This document shows positions 25,165-32,519 of a stretch of 64,000 bases of DNA, in pieces; position 1 is the first letter of the stretch; the number at the start of each line of letters is the position of its first letter. Source of the DNA: Allofournierella massiliensis (lineage in GTDB: Bacteria; Bacillota; Clostridia; Oscillospirales; Ruminococcaceae); assembly GCF_004345265.1 (NCBI RefSeq), contig NZ_SLUM01000012.1:45421-109420 (forward strand), in the 5' to 3' direction. The notes below the pieces were generated by a model that was not told the origin of the DNA, did not search any database, and was given only the letters and a program-made list of their open reading frames with translations. The position numbers and the translations under genes are program-made.

Positions 25165-26900
25165 TCGCGCTGATGAAACGAATCCTGTCCGTATCCGGCC
25201 CCTATCAGGGGCGGATCAAGCTGGCCTTTGTCTTTGCGTTCCTGAAGGCCATGCTGTCCAAGGCCCCCATCGGTCTGTCCTTCTTGGCCCTGAGCGCTTT
25301 TCTCCAGAGAACCATGACGGCACGGCTGTGCCTGTGGCTGGCGGTGGGCACGGTGGGCTGCGTTCTGCTGGAGTGCCTGTGCCAGAACATCGCCGACCGG
25401 CTCCAGGCCGCGGCGGGCTATATGGTATTCGCCGATCTGCGCATGGAGCTGGGACGGCATCTGCGCCGCCTGCCCATGGGCTATTTCACAGAGGGCAACA
25501 TCGGCAAAATCAGTTCCGTTCTGTCCACCGACATGGTGTTCATTGAGGAGAACTGTATGCACGACATTGCCAACATGATGAGCTATACCTTTGCCCAGGC
25601 TATTCTGGTGCTGTGGCTGGCCTTCCTGAATCCCTGGCTGGGACTGGCCGCCTTGGTGGTGGTGCTGATTATCTGGCAGCTGGGCCGCGCATCTCTGGGG
25701 AGCACCCTGGCCCACTCCGACATCCGACAGGAGCAGAGCGAGGCGCTCACACGGGCGGTGCTGGACTATGTGGAGGGCATCGGCATCGCCAAGACCTTCA
25801 ACCTGCTGGGAGAGCGTTCCGCGCAGCTCACCGAGAATTTCGCCCGGAGCCGCAAGGTCAGCATCGAGTTCGAGGAGAGTCAGGCCCCCTGGATGCGGGC
25901 CCTTTATCTGGTGTGCGGTCTGGGCTCGGTGCTGATGATCCCCCTGTCTCTCTGGCTCTATGGCCGGGGGCAGCTCTCCATCACCTTCCTGCTGGGTGTC
26001 CTGCTCTTCGTCTTTGACCTCTTCGGTCCCATTAAAGCGCTCTATAGTCAAGCCACCCGCCTGACGGTGATGAACGCCTGCATGGACCGGATCGAGGCGG
26101 TACTGGCCCAGCCAGAACTACCTGACCGGGGCCGGGAGACCTTACCCAAAGCCGGCGGTGCCCCGGAGGTGGAGTTCCGAAATGTCACCTTCGCCTACGG
26201 GGAGAAAGAGGTACTGCATGATGTCTCTTTCACACTGGAGAAAAACCGGATGCTGGCCCTGGTGGGGCCCTCTGGCGGCGGCAAGAGTACGGTAGTCAAC
26301 CTGCTTTCCCGGTTCTGGGATGTGAAACAGGGGCAGGTTCTGGTACGGGGCAGGGACATCCGTGATATTCCTCTCTCTGATCTGATGGATCAGATCTCCA
26401 TGGTGTTCCAGCGGGTCTATCTTTTCCAGGATACCGTCTATAACAATATCGCCATGGGACGGACAGACGCCACACGGGAGGAGGTCTATGAGGCAGCCAG
26501 GAAAGCCCGATGCTATGACTTCATCATGGAACTGCCCGACGGCTTTGACACTGTTATCGGCGAAGGTGGAGCCAGCCTATCCGGCGGAGAGCGGCAGCGG
26601 ATCTCCATTGCCCGCTGCATTCTGAAGGATGCTCCCATCGTCATTCTGGATGAGGCCACTGCCAGCGTGGACGCCGACAATGAGAGCTACATCCAGGAGG
26701 CCATCACCCAACTGTGCCGGGGCAAGACCCTGCTGGTCATTGCCCACCGGCTCAATACCATTCGCCACGCCGATGAGATCCTGGTTATCGACCAGGGGCG
26801 CATCGTTCAGGCCGGCGACCACGACAAACTTATGGCGGAGGAGGGCATTTACCGCCGCTTCATCACCGCCCGCTCCAATCCCACCGGCTGGTGCCGGTAA
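25161..26900 (+). CDS. YbtP/YbtQ-like ABC half-transporter, second gene of pair C
   Basis: The protein has 579 residues, Walker A GPSGGGKST, signature LSGGERQRISIAR and Walker B VILDEATASVD. AAAGGAGG lies about 14 bases before ATG 25161 inside the end of the first gene, and the two overlap by 4 bases. The second-of-pair signature (Ser-Val after ATA) matches genes 6666 and 18378. A strong terminator follows. Confidence 0.9.
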   Translation: MIALMKRILSVSGPYQGRIKLAFVFAFLKAMLSKAPIGLSFLALSAFLQRTMTARLCLWLAVGTVGCVLLECLCQNIADRLQAAAGYMVFADLRMELGRHLRRLPMGYFTEGNIGKISSVLSTDMVFIEENCMHDIANMMSYTFAQAILVLWLAFLNPWLGLAALVVVLIIWQLGRASLGSTLAHSDIRQEQSEALTRAVLDYVEGIGIAKTFNLLGERSAQLTENFARSRKVSIEFEESQAPWMRALYLVCGLGSVLMIPLSLWLYGRGQLSITFLLGVLLFVFDLFGPIKALYSQATRLTVMNACMDRIEAVLAQPELPDRGRETLPKAGGAPEVEFRNVTFAYGEKEVLHDVSFTLEKNRMLALVGPSGGGKSTVVNLLSRFWDVKQGQVLVRGRDIRDIPLSDLMDQISMVFQRVYLFQDTVYNNIAMGRTDATREEVYEAARKARCYDFIMELPDGFDTVIGEGGASLSGGERQRISIARCILKDAPIVILDEATASVDADNESYIQEAITQLCRGKTLLVIAHRLNTIRHADEILVIDQGRIVQAGDHDKLMAEEGIYRRFITARSNPTGWCR

Positions 26901-26926
26901 ACACAGTGAGCCGAACGAAACGGAAA

Positions 26927-26956
26927 GAATGGCCGGGAGATGTATCCCGGTCATTC
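26927..26956 (+). terminator. Terminator after ABC pair C
   Basis: A 12-bp stem with one G-U pair (GAATGGCCGGGA arm) and a 6-base loop can be extended outward by AAG/CTT and GAACGAA/TTCGTTC. A T-rich tail follows. Confidence 0.8.
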
Positions 26957-27018
26957 TTCGTTCTCGCTTCTTCCCTTGATTTATCCCAGAGAACATGCAA
27001 AACCAATATGGCGGCATC

Positions 27019-27067
27019 TTGCAATTTCGTGTGACAAAGAGTATGATGTAGTTAGCAATCGCTAACC
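27019..27067 (+). promoter_or_regulatory. Promoter with iron-box-like operator 7
   Basis: TTGCAA (27019) and TATGAT (27042) are 17 bases apart. The operator AGTTAG-CAATCG-CTAACC (27050-27067) starts 3 bases after the -10, so it covers the transcription start of the gene at 27090. Confidence 0.8.
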
Positions 27068-27089
27068 ATCATTGAGGTGACCATATTGT

Positions 27090-27776
27090 ATGGATGACAA
27101 CAAGCAGTTTTGGGAGCGGTTTTCACGGCATTACTCCGGTTTCATGCGCCGCTCCCAGGCAACCTATCAGCAGATATGCAAAGCAATGCGCCCTTTTCTG
27201 AAACGGGACATGGATGTGCTGGAGTTGGCCTGCGGAACAGGCCAGCTGTCCGTGCCGCTGTCTCCATGTGTCCGGAGCTGGGAGGCAACCGACTTTTCAG
27301 CTGAAATGATCCGTCAGGCCAAAAAGCAGATGCACTCGTCCCGGCTCCATTTCTCCGTCCAGGACGCTACCCAGCTGCCCTATGGCCCGGAGAGCTTCGA
27401 TGCGGTTGTGATCTCCAACGCCCTCCATGTCATGCCTCACCCGGAAAAAGCTCTGGCGGAAGCCTGGCGGGTTCTGAAGCCATGGGGATGGCTGTTCGCC
27501 CCAACCTTTGTCTGGGGCAAAAGTCGAAGCGCCAGACTCCGGCTCTGGTTCATGGGGCTGTCCGGCTTTCGGGTGTACCATGTCTGGACTGCCGGGGAGC
27601 TGATGGCATACCTGTCCGAGTGCGGCTATTCCATCGTTCGCCATCAGCTTCTCGGAAGTTCGTTGGTGCCGCTGTGCTGTCTGATAGCCAGGAAGATCCC
27701 GGATGAACGGACTGCGGCACGGCAGACCACCGTCCGGTCCGCGCAGCTCGATGATCCAAAAGTCAAGAAGGAGTGA
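27090..27776 (+). CDS. Class I SAM methyltransferase of the HMA operon
   Basis: The protein has 228 residues, with motif I VLELACGTGQ (43-52), motif FSAEMIRQAKKQM, and PESFDAVVISNALHVMPHPEKAL, a class I methyltransferase of the UbiE type. It is the first gene after operator 7 and is followed at 6 bases by an HMA-domain gene and then a small membrane protein. This is the fifth methyltransferase in the island and the only one outside the 14-18 kb operon. The acceptor is unknown. The ribosome site GAGGTGACC is about 10 bases before ATG 27090. Confidence 0.86.
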   Translation: MDDNKQFWERFSRHYSGFMRRSQATYQQICKAMRPFLKRDMDVLELACGTGQLSVPLSPCVRSWEATDFSAEMIRQAKKQMHSSRLHFSVQDATQLPYGPESFDAVVISNALHVMPHPEKALAEAWRVLKPWGWLFAPTFVWGKSRSARLRLWFMGLSGFRVYHVWTAGELMAYLSECGYSIVRHQLLGSSLVPLCCLIARKIPDERTAARQTTVRSAQLDDPKVKKE

Positions 27777-27782
27777 GAGAAC

Positions 27783-28028
27783 ATGTGGAAGTACACAGTG
27801 GAAGTCAACGGATTGATGTGCGGGATGTGCGAGGCTCATGTCAATGACGCCGTACGCAAAGCCTGCCCGGTCAAAAAGGTAAACTCCTCCCGCAGCAAAA
27901 ACCAGACTGTAATCCTCTCTGAAACAGATCTGGACACGGAGGCTCTTATGAATGCTATTCGCAGCACAGGGTATGAGGTCGGCACGATCCAGAAGGAGCC
28001 GTACAAAAAAAGAGGATTGTTCGGTTGA
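27783..28028 (+). CDS. Heavy-metal-associated (HMA) domain protein
   Basis: The 81-residue protein has one ferredoxin-like HMA domain with metal ligands Cys13 and Cys16 in GLMCGMCEAHV, and the usual end IRSTGYEV. Such free-standing domains are soluble metallochaperones for Cu(I) or similar soft metals, or moonlight with other metals. AAGGAGTGAGAGAAC is its ribosome site. It sits 6 bases after the methyltransferase gene, in an operon under an iron-type operator, which suggests a metal-handling role tied to iron status. Confidence 0.88.
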   Translation: MWKYTVEVNGLMCGMCEAHVNDAVRKACPVKKVNSSRSKNQTVILSETDLDTEALMNAIRSTGYEVGTIQKEPYKKRGLFG

Positions 28029-28065
28029 GCTCGTTGGCGGCAGCGGTCAGAAAAGAGGCGTGAAT

Positions 28066-28209
28066 ATGAACACGGCAATGCAGTCGTTTGGATATGGATT
28101 AGTGGCTCTGCTGTTTTGCATCGCTATTTTTAGCGTGTGCCATAAAATCAAAAAAGCCACCCGAAAGGTTTTGAAAAGCCAGCAGACACATAAGGATGAG
28201 CTGCCGTAA
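28066..28209 (+). CDS. Small single-pass membrane protein
   Basis: The 47-residue protein has one hydrophobic segment, FGYGLVALLFCIAIFSVCH, followed by a basic tail (KKATRKVLK). Two Cys lie in the membrane part. AGAGGCG is about 7 bases before ATG 28066. It resembles in size and shape the small membrane proteins encoded next to FeoB in Clostridia, but the Cys-rich tail of those is absent, so this is not a firm match. It is the last gene of the operon under operator 7. Confidence 0.6.
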   Translation: MNTAMQSFGYGLVALLFCIAIFSVCHKIKKATRKVLKSQQTHKDELP

Positions 28210-28292
28210 GCGTTTGGAGCTATGGAGCAGGTACGCTTGGCGGTGAACTTACACAGCAGGTCGCTCCTGATTTAAAAGCGCAGATCACATAA

Positions 28293-28330
28293 AAATGAGG
28301 TGGAGGCCATATCAAGGCTCCACCTCATTT
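28293..28330. terminator. Terminator between converging HMA operon and DtxR gene
   Basis: A 13-bp perfect stem (AAATGAGGTGGAG with its complement) and a 12-base loop lie here. TTATGTG follows on the minus strand, so it mainly serves the DtxR gene. Confidence 0.8.
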
Positions 28331-28407
28331 GATATCCCGTGCCAAATGGCAGGTATTCACTTATCGCGTTGCCGCTCGATAGCAAAGTCCGCCAAATTTG
28401 CATAGCC

Positions 28408-28803
28408 TCATTGCCCGTGCGCATCTTCCCGCATTTTCGTTACCTGCTCCAAGTGCGCCTGCACAGCCGCAAAGGATTTTTCGCTGATCACATGCTCGAT
28501 CCGGCAGGCATCTTCGGTCGCAGTCTCCTCGTCCACGCCCAATTCCATCAGCATCTGGCTCAACACCGTGTGGCGGGTGTACATCGTCTTAGCAATGGCA
28601 AGCCCGGTCTCCGTCAGGGTAATTGCTCCGTCAGCGTCCACATTCACATATCCGTCCTTTTTCAGAATGGACATGGCTCTGCTGACACTGGGCTTGGTAA
28701 AGCCCAACTGCTCTCCCACATCGATAGCCCGAACAAAGGCGCTGTTCTGAGAGAGAATATAAATAGTTTCCAGATACATCTGGCCAGATTCGTGAATCGC
28801 CAT
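28408..28803 (-). CDS. DtxR-family metal-dependent repressor (iron type)
   Basis: The protein has 131 residues: a winged helix (about 1-65) and a dimerisation/metal domain; the C-terminal SH3-like domain of full-length DtxR is absent. The primary metal site of DtxR (Met10, Cys102, Glu105, His106) is matched by Met9, Cys100, Glu103 and His104, in GQMYLETIY and DACRIEHVIS. Manganese-type MntR has Asp and Glu in place of Met and Cys. Of the ancillary site only His78 is clearly kept. This makes iron the likely co-repressor. It is the best candidate to bind the eight GTTAG-N6-CTAAC sites. Its own promoter region holds no such site, only CATTTTG/CAAAATG repeats (28829-28860). Confidence 0.9.
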   Translation of the reverse strand: MAIHESGQMYLETIYILSQNSAFVRAIDVGEQLGFTKPSVSRAMSILKKDGYVNVDADGAITLTETGLAIAKTMYTRHTVLSQMLMELGVDEETATEDACRIEHVISEKSFAAVQAHLEQVTKMREDAHGQ

Positions 28804-28892
28804 AGGACCCTCCCCAAAACGGACATTTTGCTTATTATAACACAGGCGTCCAAAATGCGCTATTTATTTGTCAACAGATTCCATCCGTCCTC

Positions 28893-28945
28893 TTGACAAG
28901 CGGATTTGCCCTGTATATAATTGCATTAGTTAGCTACCGCTAACC
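28893..28945 (+). promoter_or_regulatory. Consensus promoter with iron-box-like operator 8
   Basis: TTGACA (28893) and TATAAT (28916) are exactly 17 bases apart, a perfect sigma-A promoter. Operator 8, AGTTAG-CTACCG-CTAACC (28928-28945), covers the start point. It drives the DUF3793-flavodoxin operon. Confidence 0.9.
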
Positions 28946-29016
28946 ACATTTACTGTCCGTTTTTTCATTTTGCCGTACAGTCTTCGCATGGACATGATTT
29001 TGTGAGGGAAACGCCT

Positions 29017-29568
29017 ATGTCAGAGGATCTGCTGATTCGCCATTGTTCTCCCACCCTGGCCGGGATCAAGACGGGAAACCTCTTTTCCTGCGCCTGCCCC
29101 AGCCGGAAGGATCTGACGCGAGACTTGTGCCGGCTGAACAAGAAACTGGTGCCCAAGGGCATCCGCGTTCTGCCGCTCCGGGTTTGCAAAGGCCGCGCTT
29201 TGATTTACGCCTACCGGCCCAATGCGCTGGAGAGCGATCTGACCGATCACCGCGCCAGAGCCTTGCTTCTCAAATACGGCTATGTGCCGGAAAACCCCAA
29301 CGGCTGCGTGGTTCACCTCATCCACCGGCTCCGGAGCGAGGGGGAATTTCCCCATGAGATCGGCCTGTTTTTGAGCTATCCCCCTGAGGATGTGCTGGGC
29401 TTCATCTGCAATCGGGCATGCAATCACAAGTGCGTGGGCTGCTGGAAGGTCTACGGCGACGAGCAGGCCGCCAGAAACATCTTTGAGAAATACGAGATGT
29501 GCAGCAAAATCTACTCCCGGCAGTGGCAGCAAGGGAAATCCATCGAGCAGCTCACCGTGGCTGGTTGA
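29017..29568 (+). CDS. DUF3793 family protein
   Basis: The protein has 183 residues with the family pattern: HCSPTLAGIKTGNLFSC near the N-terminus, LLKYGYVPENP, SEGEFPHEIGLFLSYPPEDV and IFEKYEMCSKIYSRQWQQG at the end. DUF3793 proteins are common in Clostridia, often next to flavodoxin or iron-transport genes; their function is unknown. Several conserved Cys and His (HC, FSC, CNRACNHKCVGCW) could bind metal. ATG 29017 follows GAGGGAAAC; a GTG at 29002 is less likely. It has a perfect promoter with operator 8 and a flavodoxin gene 46 bases downstream, which supports a role in iron shortage. Confidence 0.85.
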   Translation: MSEDLLIRHCSPTLAGIKTGNLFSCACPSRKDLTRDLCRLNKKLVPKGIRVLPLRVCKGRALIYAYRPNALESDLTDHRARALLLKYGYVPENPNGCVVHLIHRLRSEGEFPHEIGLFLSYPPEDVLGFICNRACNHKCVGCWKVYGDEQAARNIFEKYEMCSKIYSRQWQQGKSIEQLTVAG

Positions 29569-29614
29569 TGTTTCTACCATAACAAATCCAGAAAAGAAAG
29601 GTCGCTAAAGTCTT

Positions 29615-30037
29615 ATGAGTAAAGTTGCAGTTGTGTATTGGAGCGGCACGGGAAACACCGAGGCCATGGCCATGGCGGTGGCTGAAGGCGCCAAGGGCAA
29701 GGGCGCCGAGGTATCTGTGATCACCGCCGCAGAGTTCTCACCGGAGCAGGTCGGCGAGTATTCCGCCATCGCTTTCGGCTGCCCCTCCATGGGGTCGGAG
29801 CAGCTGGAGGAGAGCGAGTTCGAGCCTATGTTCACCGCCTGTGAGGGCAGGCTGAGCGGGAAGAACATCGCTCTGTTCGGCTCCTACGGCTGGGGGGACG
29901 GCGAATGGATGCGCAGCTGGGAGTCCCGCTGCAACGACGACGGCGCCAATCTGGCCTGTGAGAGCGTGATCTGCAACGAGGCTCCGGACGATGACGCTCT
30001 GGTAGCCTGCCGCGAGCTGGGCGCATCTCTGGCCTGA
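29615..30037 (+). CDS. Flavodoxin (short chain)
   Basis: The 140-residue protein has the FMN phosphate loop SGTGNT (10-15) and the loops GCPSMGSEQLEE and GSYGWGDGEWM that clamp the flavin, typical of short-chain clostridial flavodoxins. It replaces ferredoxin as an electron carrier when iron is scarce. Its place behind an iron-type operator and a DUF3793 gene fits that. A ribosome site GAAAGG precedes ATG 29615. A terminator follows at 30050. Confidence 0.93.
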   Translation: MSKVAVVYWSGTGNTEAMAMAVAEGAKGKGAEVSVITAAEFSPEQVGEYSAIAFGCPSMGSEQLEESEFEPMFTACEGRLSGKNIALFGSYGWGDGEWMRSWESRCNDDGANLACESVICNEAPDDDALVACRELGASLA

Positions 30038-30049
30038 CAAAAACACCGC

Positions 30050-30081
30050 AGAAGGCAGGAGGATCTCGTCTCCTGCCTTCT
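30050..30081 (+). terminator. Terminator after flavodoxin
   Basis: A perfect 12-bp stem, AGAAGGCAGGAG with CTCCTGCCTTCT, and an 8-base loop are followed by CTCTGT. Confidence 0.75.
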
Positions 30082-30147
30082 CTCTGTATCCCCAGCCAGC
30101 ATAGGCGAAACCAATTTCGAACTCAGAGAAACAGGTCGTGAGAAATC

Positions 30148-30618
30148 ATGCTGAAGGAATATTTATTGAGCCAGGGCTCCGGCACGGGCCGCTGGAGCCA
30201 CGGTATGCCGGGGGTGCAGATCTGCCGCTTTTCCCTGCCGGAGCCGGTGCAGGAGCCCTTGCGGCCCATCCCGGTGTGCGGCGCACCGCTCCAGTTTGAA
30301 GTGCTGTTCTGCCTGACCGGCCGCCTTACTGTCCGAGCGTTGCAGGGTACTTCCTACACGGTGGAGGCTCCGGGGATCTTCCTCCTCTCCGACAGCTCCG
30401 CTCTCCGCTCGTGTCAGTATAGCGGAAATCTGGGCGGCATTTTGATCGCCGTAGACGCCAAAGCCGCAAAAGAAAGCCTTGTGACGGTCTGCTCCACCCT
30501 GGGGATGAGGTTGGACACCAGGATCGTCAAGGAGAAGATGACGGCAAGTATAAAGAATGGCTGTGGTGGTCTTAGTTCCGCCACAGCCATTCTTTTAAAG
30601 CTGCTATTACGCCCATAA
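30148..30618 (+). pseudogene. AraC-family regulator, truncated after the sensor domain
   Basis: The first 130 or so residues are the cupin-like sensor of a PchR-type AraC regulator: an LQFEVLFCLTGRLTV core, FLLSDSSALRS, and LGMRLDTRIVKEKM. The last roughly 25 codons pass through a large hairpin (30552-30595), and the frame stops at 30618 with no DNA-binding domain. No matching C-terminal part is found downstream in the window. The truncation point near 30540-30600 is probably the left edge of the mobile segment that follows. It would have been a fourth AraC of the metal island. Confidence 0.7.
30552..30595. terminator. Long hairpin at the AraC truncation point
   Basis: A perfect 15-bp stem (AAAGAATGGCTGTGG with its complement), plus three further inner pairs, lies inside the tail of the truncated AraC frame. 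Only a short T run follows, so it may be a terminator or the trace of an element end. Confidence 0.6.
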
Positions 30619-30692
30619 ATAATAATCCATTAATAGGCAGAGAATTAAGAACACAAAGGGTTAGGGAGAAAAGTACATTCCTCTTTCGAGCC

Positions 30693-30923
30693 TCATTTTT
30701 CTATCTTTTCTGGTGGTATAAATTCTAATAGATCGCCGATCTCACAATTCAACACCGTACAAAGCCTTGCGAGGACATCTATATCTAAACGAGTAATTTG
30801 GTTTTTACAATAATTATTGATCTGCGTCCGCTGCATCTCAGCCCGATGGCTCAGCATGTTCTTGCTAAGACCGGATGCCTTCAACAGCTCGTCCAGCTTA
30901 ATCCGAATAGTTCCATATTCCAC
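30693..30923 (-). CDS. XRE-family helix-turn-helix regulator
   Basis: The 76-residue protein is a single XRE domain: KLDELLKASGLSKNMLSHRAEM, then LARLCTVLNCEIGDLLEFIPPEK. The GTG at 30923 follows GGAGGG and gives a compact domain, so it is preferred over the longer frame to 30959. Such small regulators are common on clostridial integrative elements. It is divergent from a promoter (TTGACA 30953, TAGAAT 30977) that fires to the right. Confidence 0.78.
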   Translation of the reverse strand: MEYGTIRIKLDELLKASGLSKNMLSHRAEMQRTQINNYCKNQITRLDIDVLARLCTVLNCEIGDLLEFIPPEKIEK

Positions 30924-30952
30924 TTGCCAACCCTCCGACCACAAGAAATATG

Positions 30953-30982
30953 TTGACAAGTTTAGTGTACCCTTGGTAGAAT
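30953..30982 (+). promoter_or_regulatory. Promoter leading into a gene-poor leader
   Basis: TTGACA and TAGAAT are 18 bases apart on the plus strand, divergent from the XRE gene. The 565 bases to the next gene (31548) hold no convincing coding frame. They contain a TATAAT at about 31153, a GC-rich leader with AAGGGGAG-ATG at 31232, and two strong terminators. Confidence 0.6.
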
Positions 30983-31300
30983 AGAAAAATAAGATGTAGA
31001 AAATCTTGTCAGACTAATTGCACATATAGAATGCACAGTTTTGACTGGTTCTTTTGGGCCAATATGAATATATAATAATATACAAAAAGCGGATAATCTT
31101 CAAATTTCAGCAAAACTGCCTAAAACCTAAGCGATTTCTAAGAAACCCCTAAAAATTCCCTATTATAATACCCCCATCGAAACGGTGAGGGGAAACGCAC
31201 TTTTTGTCTGTTATCCCCGCAAGGGGAGAATATGGCAGGAAAGCGTATAGGGAGCAATGAACACCCGCCGGGGGTCAGGGAAAAAAGAGTAACATTACAT

Positions 31301-31336
31301 ACCGCAATCCTCCAAGGGGTTGCGGTTCTTTTTTAT
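31301..31336 (+). terminator. Terminator in the leader (first)
   Basis: A stem of ACCGCAA with TTGCGGT, plus inner CC/GG pairs, is followed by TTCTTTTTT. Confidence 0.85.
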
Positions 31337-31398
31337 TCGACACCATTTGTCCTTACTCACTATATACCGCTAAAGCTCGGCAAATATTTCTCTTCGTA

Positions 31399-31428
31399 TG
31401 CACTCACCGCACGGTGGGTGCATTTTTT
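31399..31428 (+). terminator. Terminator in the leader (second)
   Basis: A 10-bp stem with one G-U pair (TGCACTCACC with GGTGGGTGCA) and a GCAC loop is followed by TTTTTTG. It lies 62 bases after the first terminator, which suggests attenuation of the downstream regulator gene. Confidence 0.88.
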
Positions 31429-31547
31429 GTTTGTCGAAAAATGGCGGCCTCTGCTCAGCGTCCGGTATGTCCGGTCGCTCCGTTGCCGCGACCCACCGCT
31501 CCGAAATTTGGTTCGCATCCAAATTTCAGAAGACGGAGTAAATCACC

Positions 31548-31835
31548 ATGTACTTTAATAGAGAGGACTATGGTTCAGGGATCAGGAGCTTGCGAAAAAA
31601 GCGTGGGCTCACACGGGAGCAGTTGGCAGAGAAGATGAATGTCAGCACTCCATACATCGCAAAAATCGAAACCGGAAAGCAAACTGGCCCAGTCGAGCTG
31701 GCCGTAGAATTTGCAGCATTCTTTGAGGTTTCTCTGGATTATCTCTTGGTGGGAAAAGGAGATTTTGCGGAGGAACAGAAGCGCGGACTGCGGATGGCCA
31801 TCTCTCTACTGTCCGAATTGGAGGCATCTCTCTAA
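31548..31835 (+). CDS. XRE-family regulator (RstR/SinR-like)
   Basis: The 95-residue protein has a full XRE helix-turn-helix, IRSLRKKRGLTREQLAEKMNV followed by YIAKIETGKQTGP, and a helical tail with FFEVSLDYLLVGKG. GGAG lies about 10 bases before ATG 31548. It lies alone between two terminators and the candidate RNA at 31968. Phage-repressor-like proteins of this size commonly control excision or transfer genes of integrative elements; the target here is unknown. Confidence 0.82.
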   Translation: MYFNREDYGSGIRSLRKKRGLTREQLAEKMNVSTPYIAKIETGKQTGPVELAVEFAAFFEVSLDYLLVGKGDFAEEQKRGLRMAISLLSELEASL

Positions 31836-31967
31836 AAACTTTCCATTTTGGGTTGGTAAACTTTCCATTCTGTTTCTGTTGGAAGTATACGCACGGAGTT
31901 ACAATCTTCGTGAGATCAAAACATCTCAGAGCAAACCTTGAAAAACACCGCCCCAGGCGGTCATATC

Positions 31968-32222
31968 CGGCAACTTGAATACCTTAGCTGATCGGGAGAG
32001 CGTCATGCCGAGTGCGCGAAGACCACCTGTGCGGAGCAGATCCGCATCAAAGGACGGCCAAATAAGGTGCAGAGCGATACCCACTCAGGCCAAGGCAGCC
32101 TTGGCAAGCTGTCCCCGCCATGACCCCGTCAGCCTACAATGATACTTCTGCTTACGCAGCTCGGAGAGAGCCTCGGAGGGGTGAGAGTCCCATGATGTGC
32201 GCCAGCGCAGTTCAAGTTGCCG
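31968..32222 (+). ncRNA. Candidate structured noncoding RNA, about 255 nt
   Basis: The 683 bases between the XRE gene and the small gene at 32520 hold no supportable coding frame but are full of pairing. A 12-bp perfect long-range stem (CGGCAACTTGAA at 31968-31979 with its complement at 32211-32222) closes the segment. Inside are TGCGGA-N5-TCCGCA (32030-32046), GCCAAGG-N3-CCTTGGC (32089-32105) and other GC-rich arms. A Rho-independent terminator follows at 32278. GC content is high against the AT-rich surroundings. The strand is set by the terminator. No known RNA family is recognised. Confidence 0.55.
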
Positions 32223-32277
32223 CCCTGCCTGGGGAAGTAGTGTCGAATACAGGCGACTAAGCAGCATCAAGAAACAA

Positions 32278-32340
32278 AGGGCCGCTCCAGACTCGGAGCC
32301 TGCAACCGCTCACCTGACCTTTGGGAGCGGCCCTCTGTTT
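32278..32340 (+). terminator. Terminator after the candidate RNA
   Basis: An 11-bp perfect stem, AGGGCCGCTCC with GGAGCGGCCCT, encloses 35 bases and is followed by CTGTTTTTCTTTT. Confidence 0.82.
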
Positions 32341-32343
32341 TTC

Positions 32344-32492
32344 TTTTGATAGCAGAAATATGGGATCTGATCACAGTACATCCTCTTCTTCTCAACCTCC
32401 GTTTCTCTGAGTTCTTCATCTTTCCCCCTCTACACTCCTCTTCCTTTTCTCCTCAAACTCCCTGATCGGGTCCCATATTTCTGTTATCAAAA
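32344..32492. repeat. 24-bp inverted repeat with a pyrimidine-rich 101-base loop
   Basis: The arms 32344-32366 and 32469-32492 pair over about 24 positions; the two imperfect positions are G-U pairs in RNA. The loop is almost all C and T. It lies 28 bases before the small gene at 32520. It could be a regulatory hairpin, an element end or a miniature element. Confidence 0.7.
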
Positions 32493-32519
32493 ACAAATCC
32501 ACGAAAGCGAGGAAACGAG

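Noticed and set aside
31232..31558. Open frame of 108 codons with a good ribosome site (AAGGGGAGAAT before ATG)
   Set aside because: It runs straight through two strong intrinsic terminators and has no protein-like composition after about 25 codons. It could at most be a short leader peptide.
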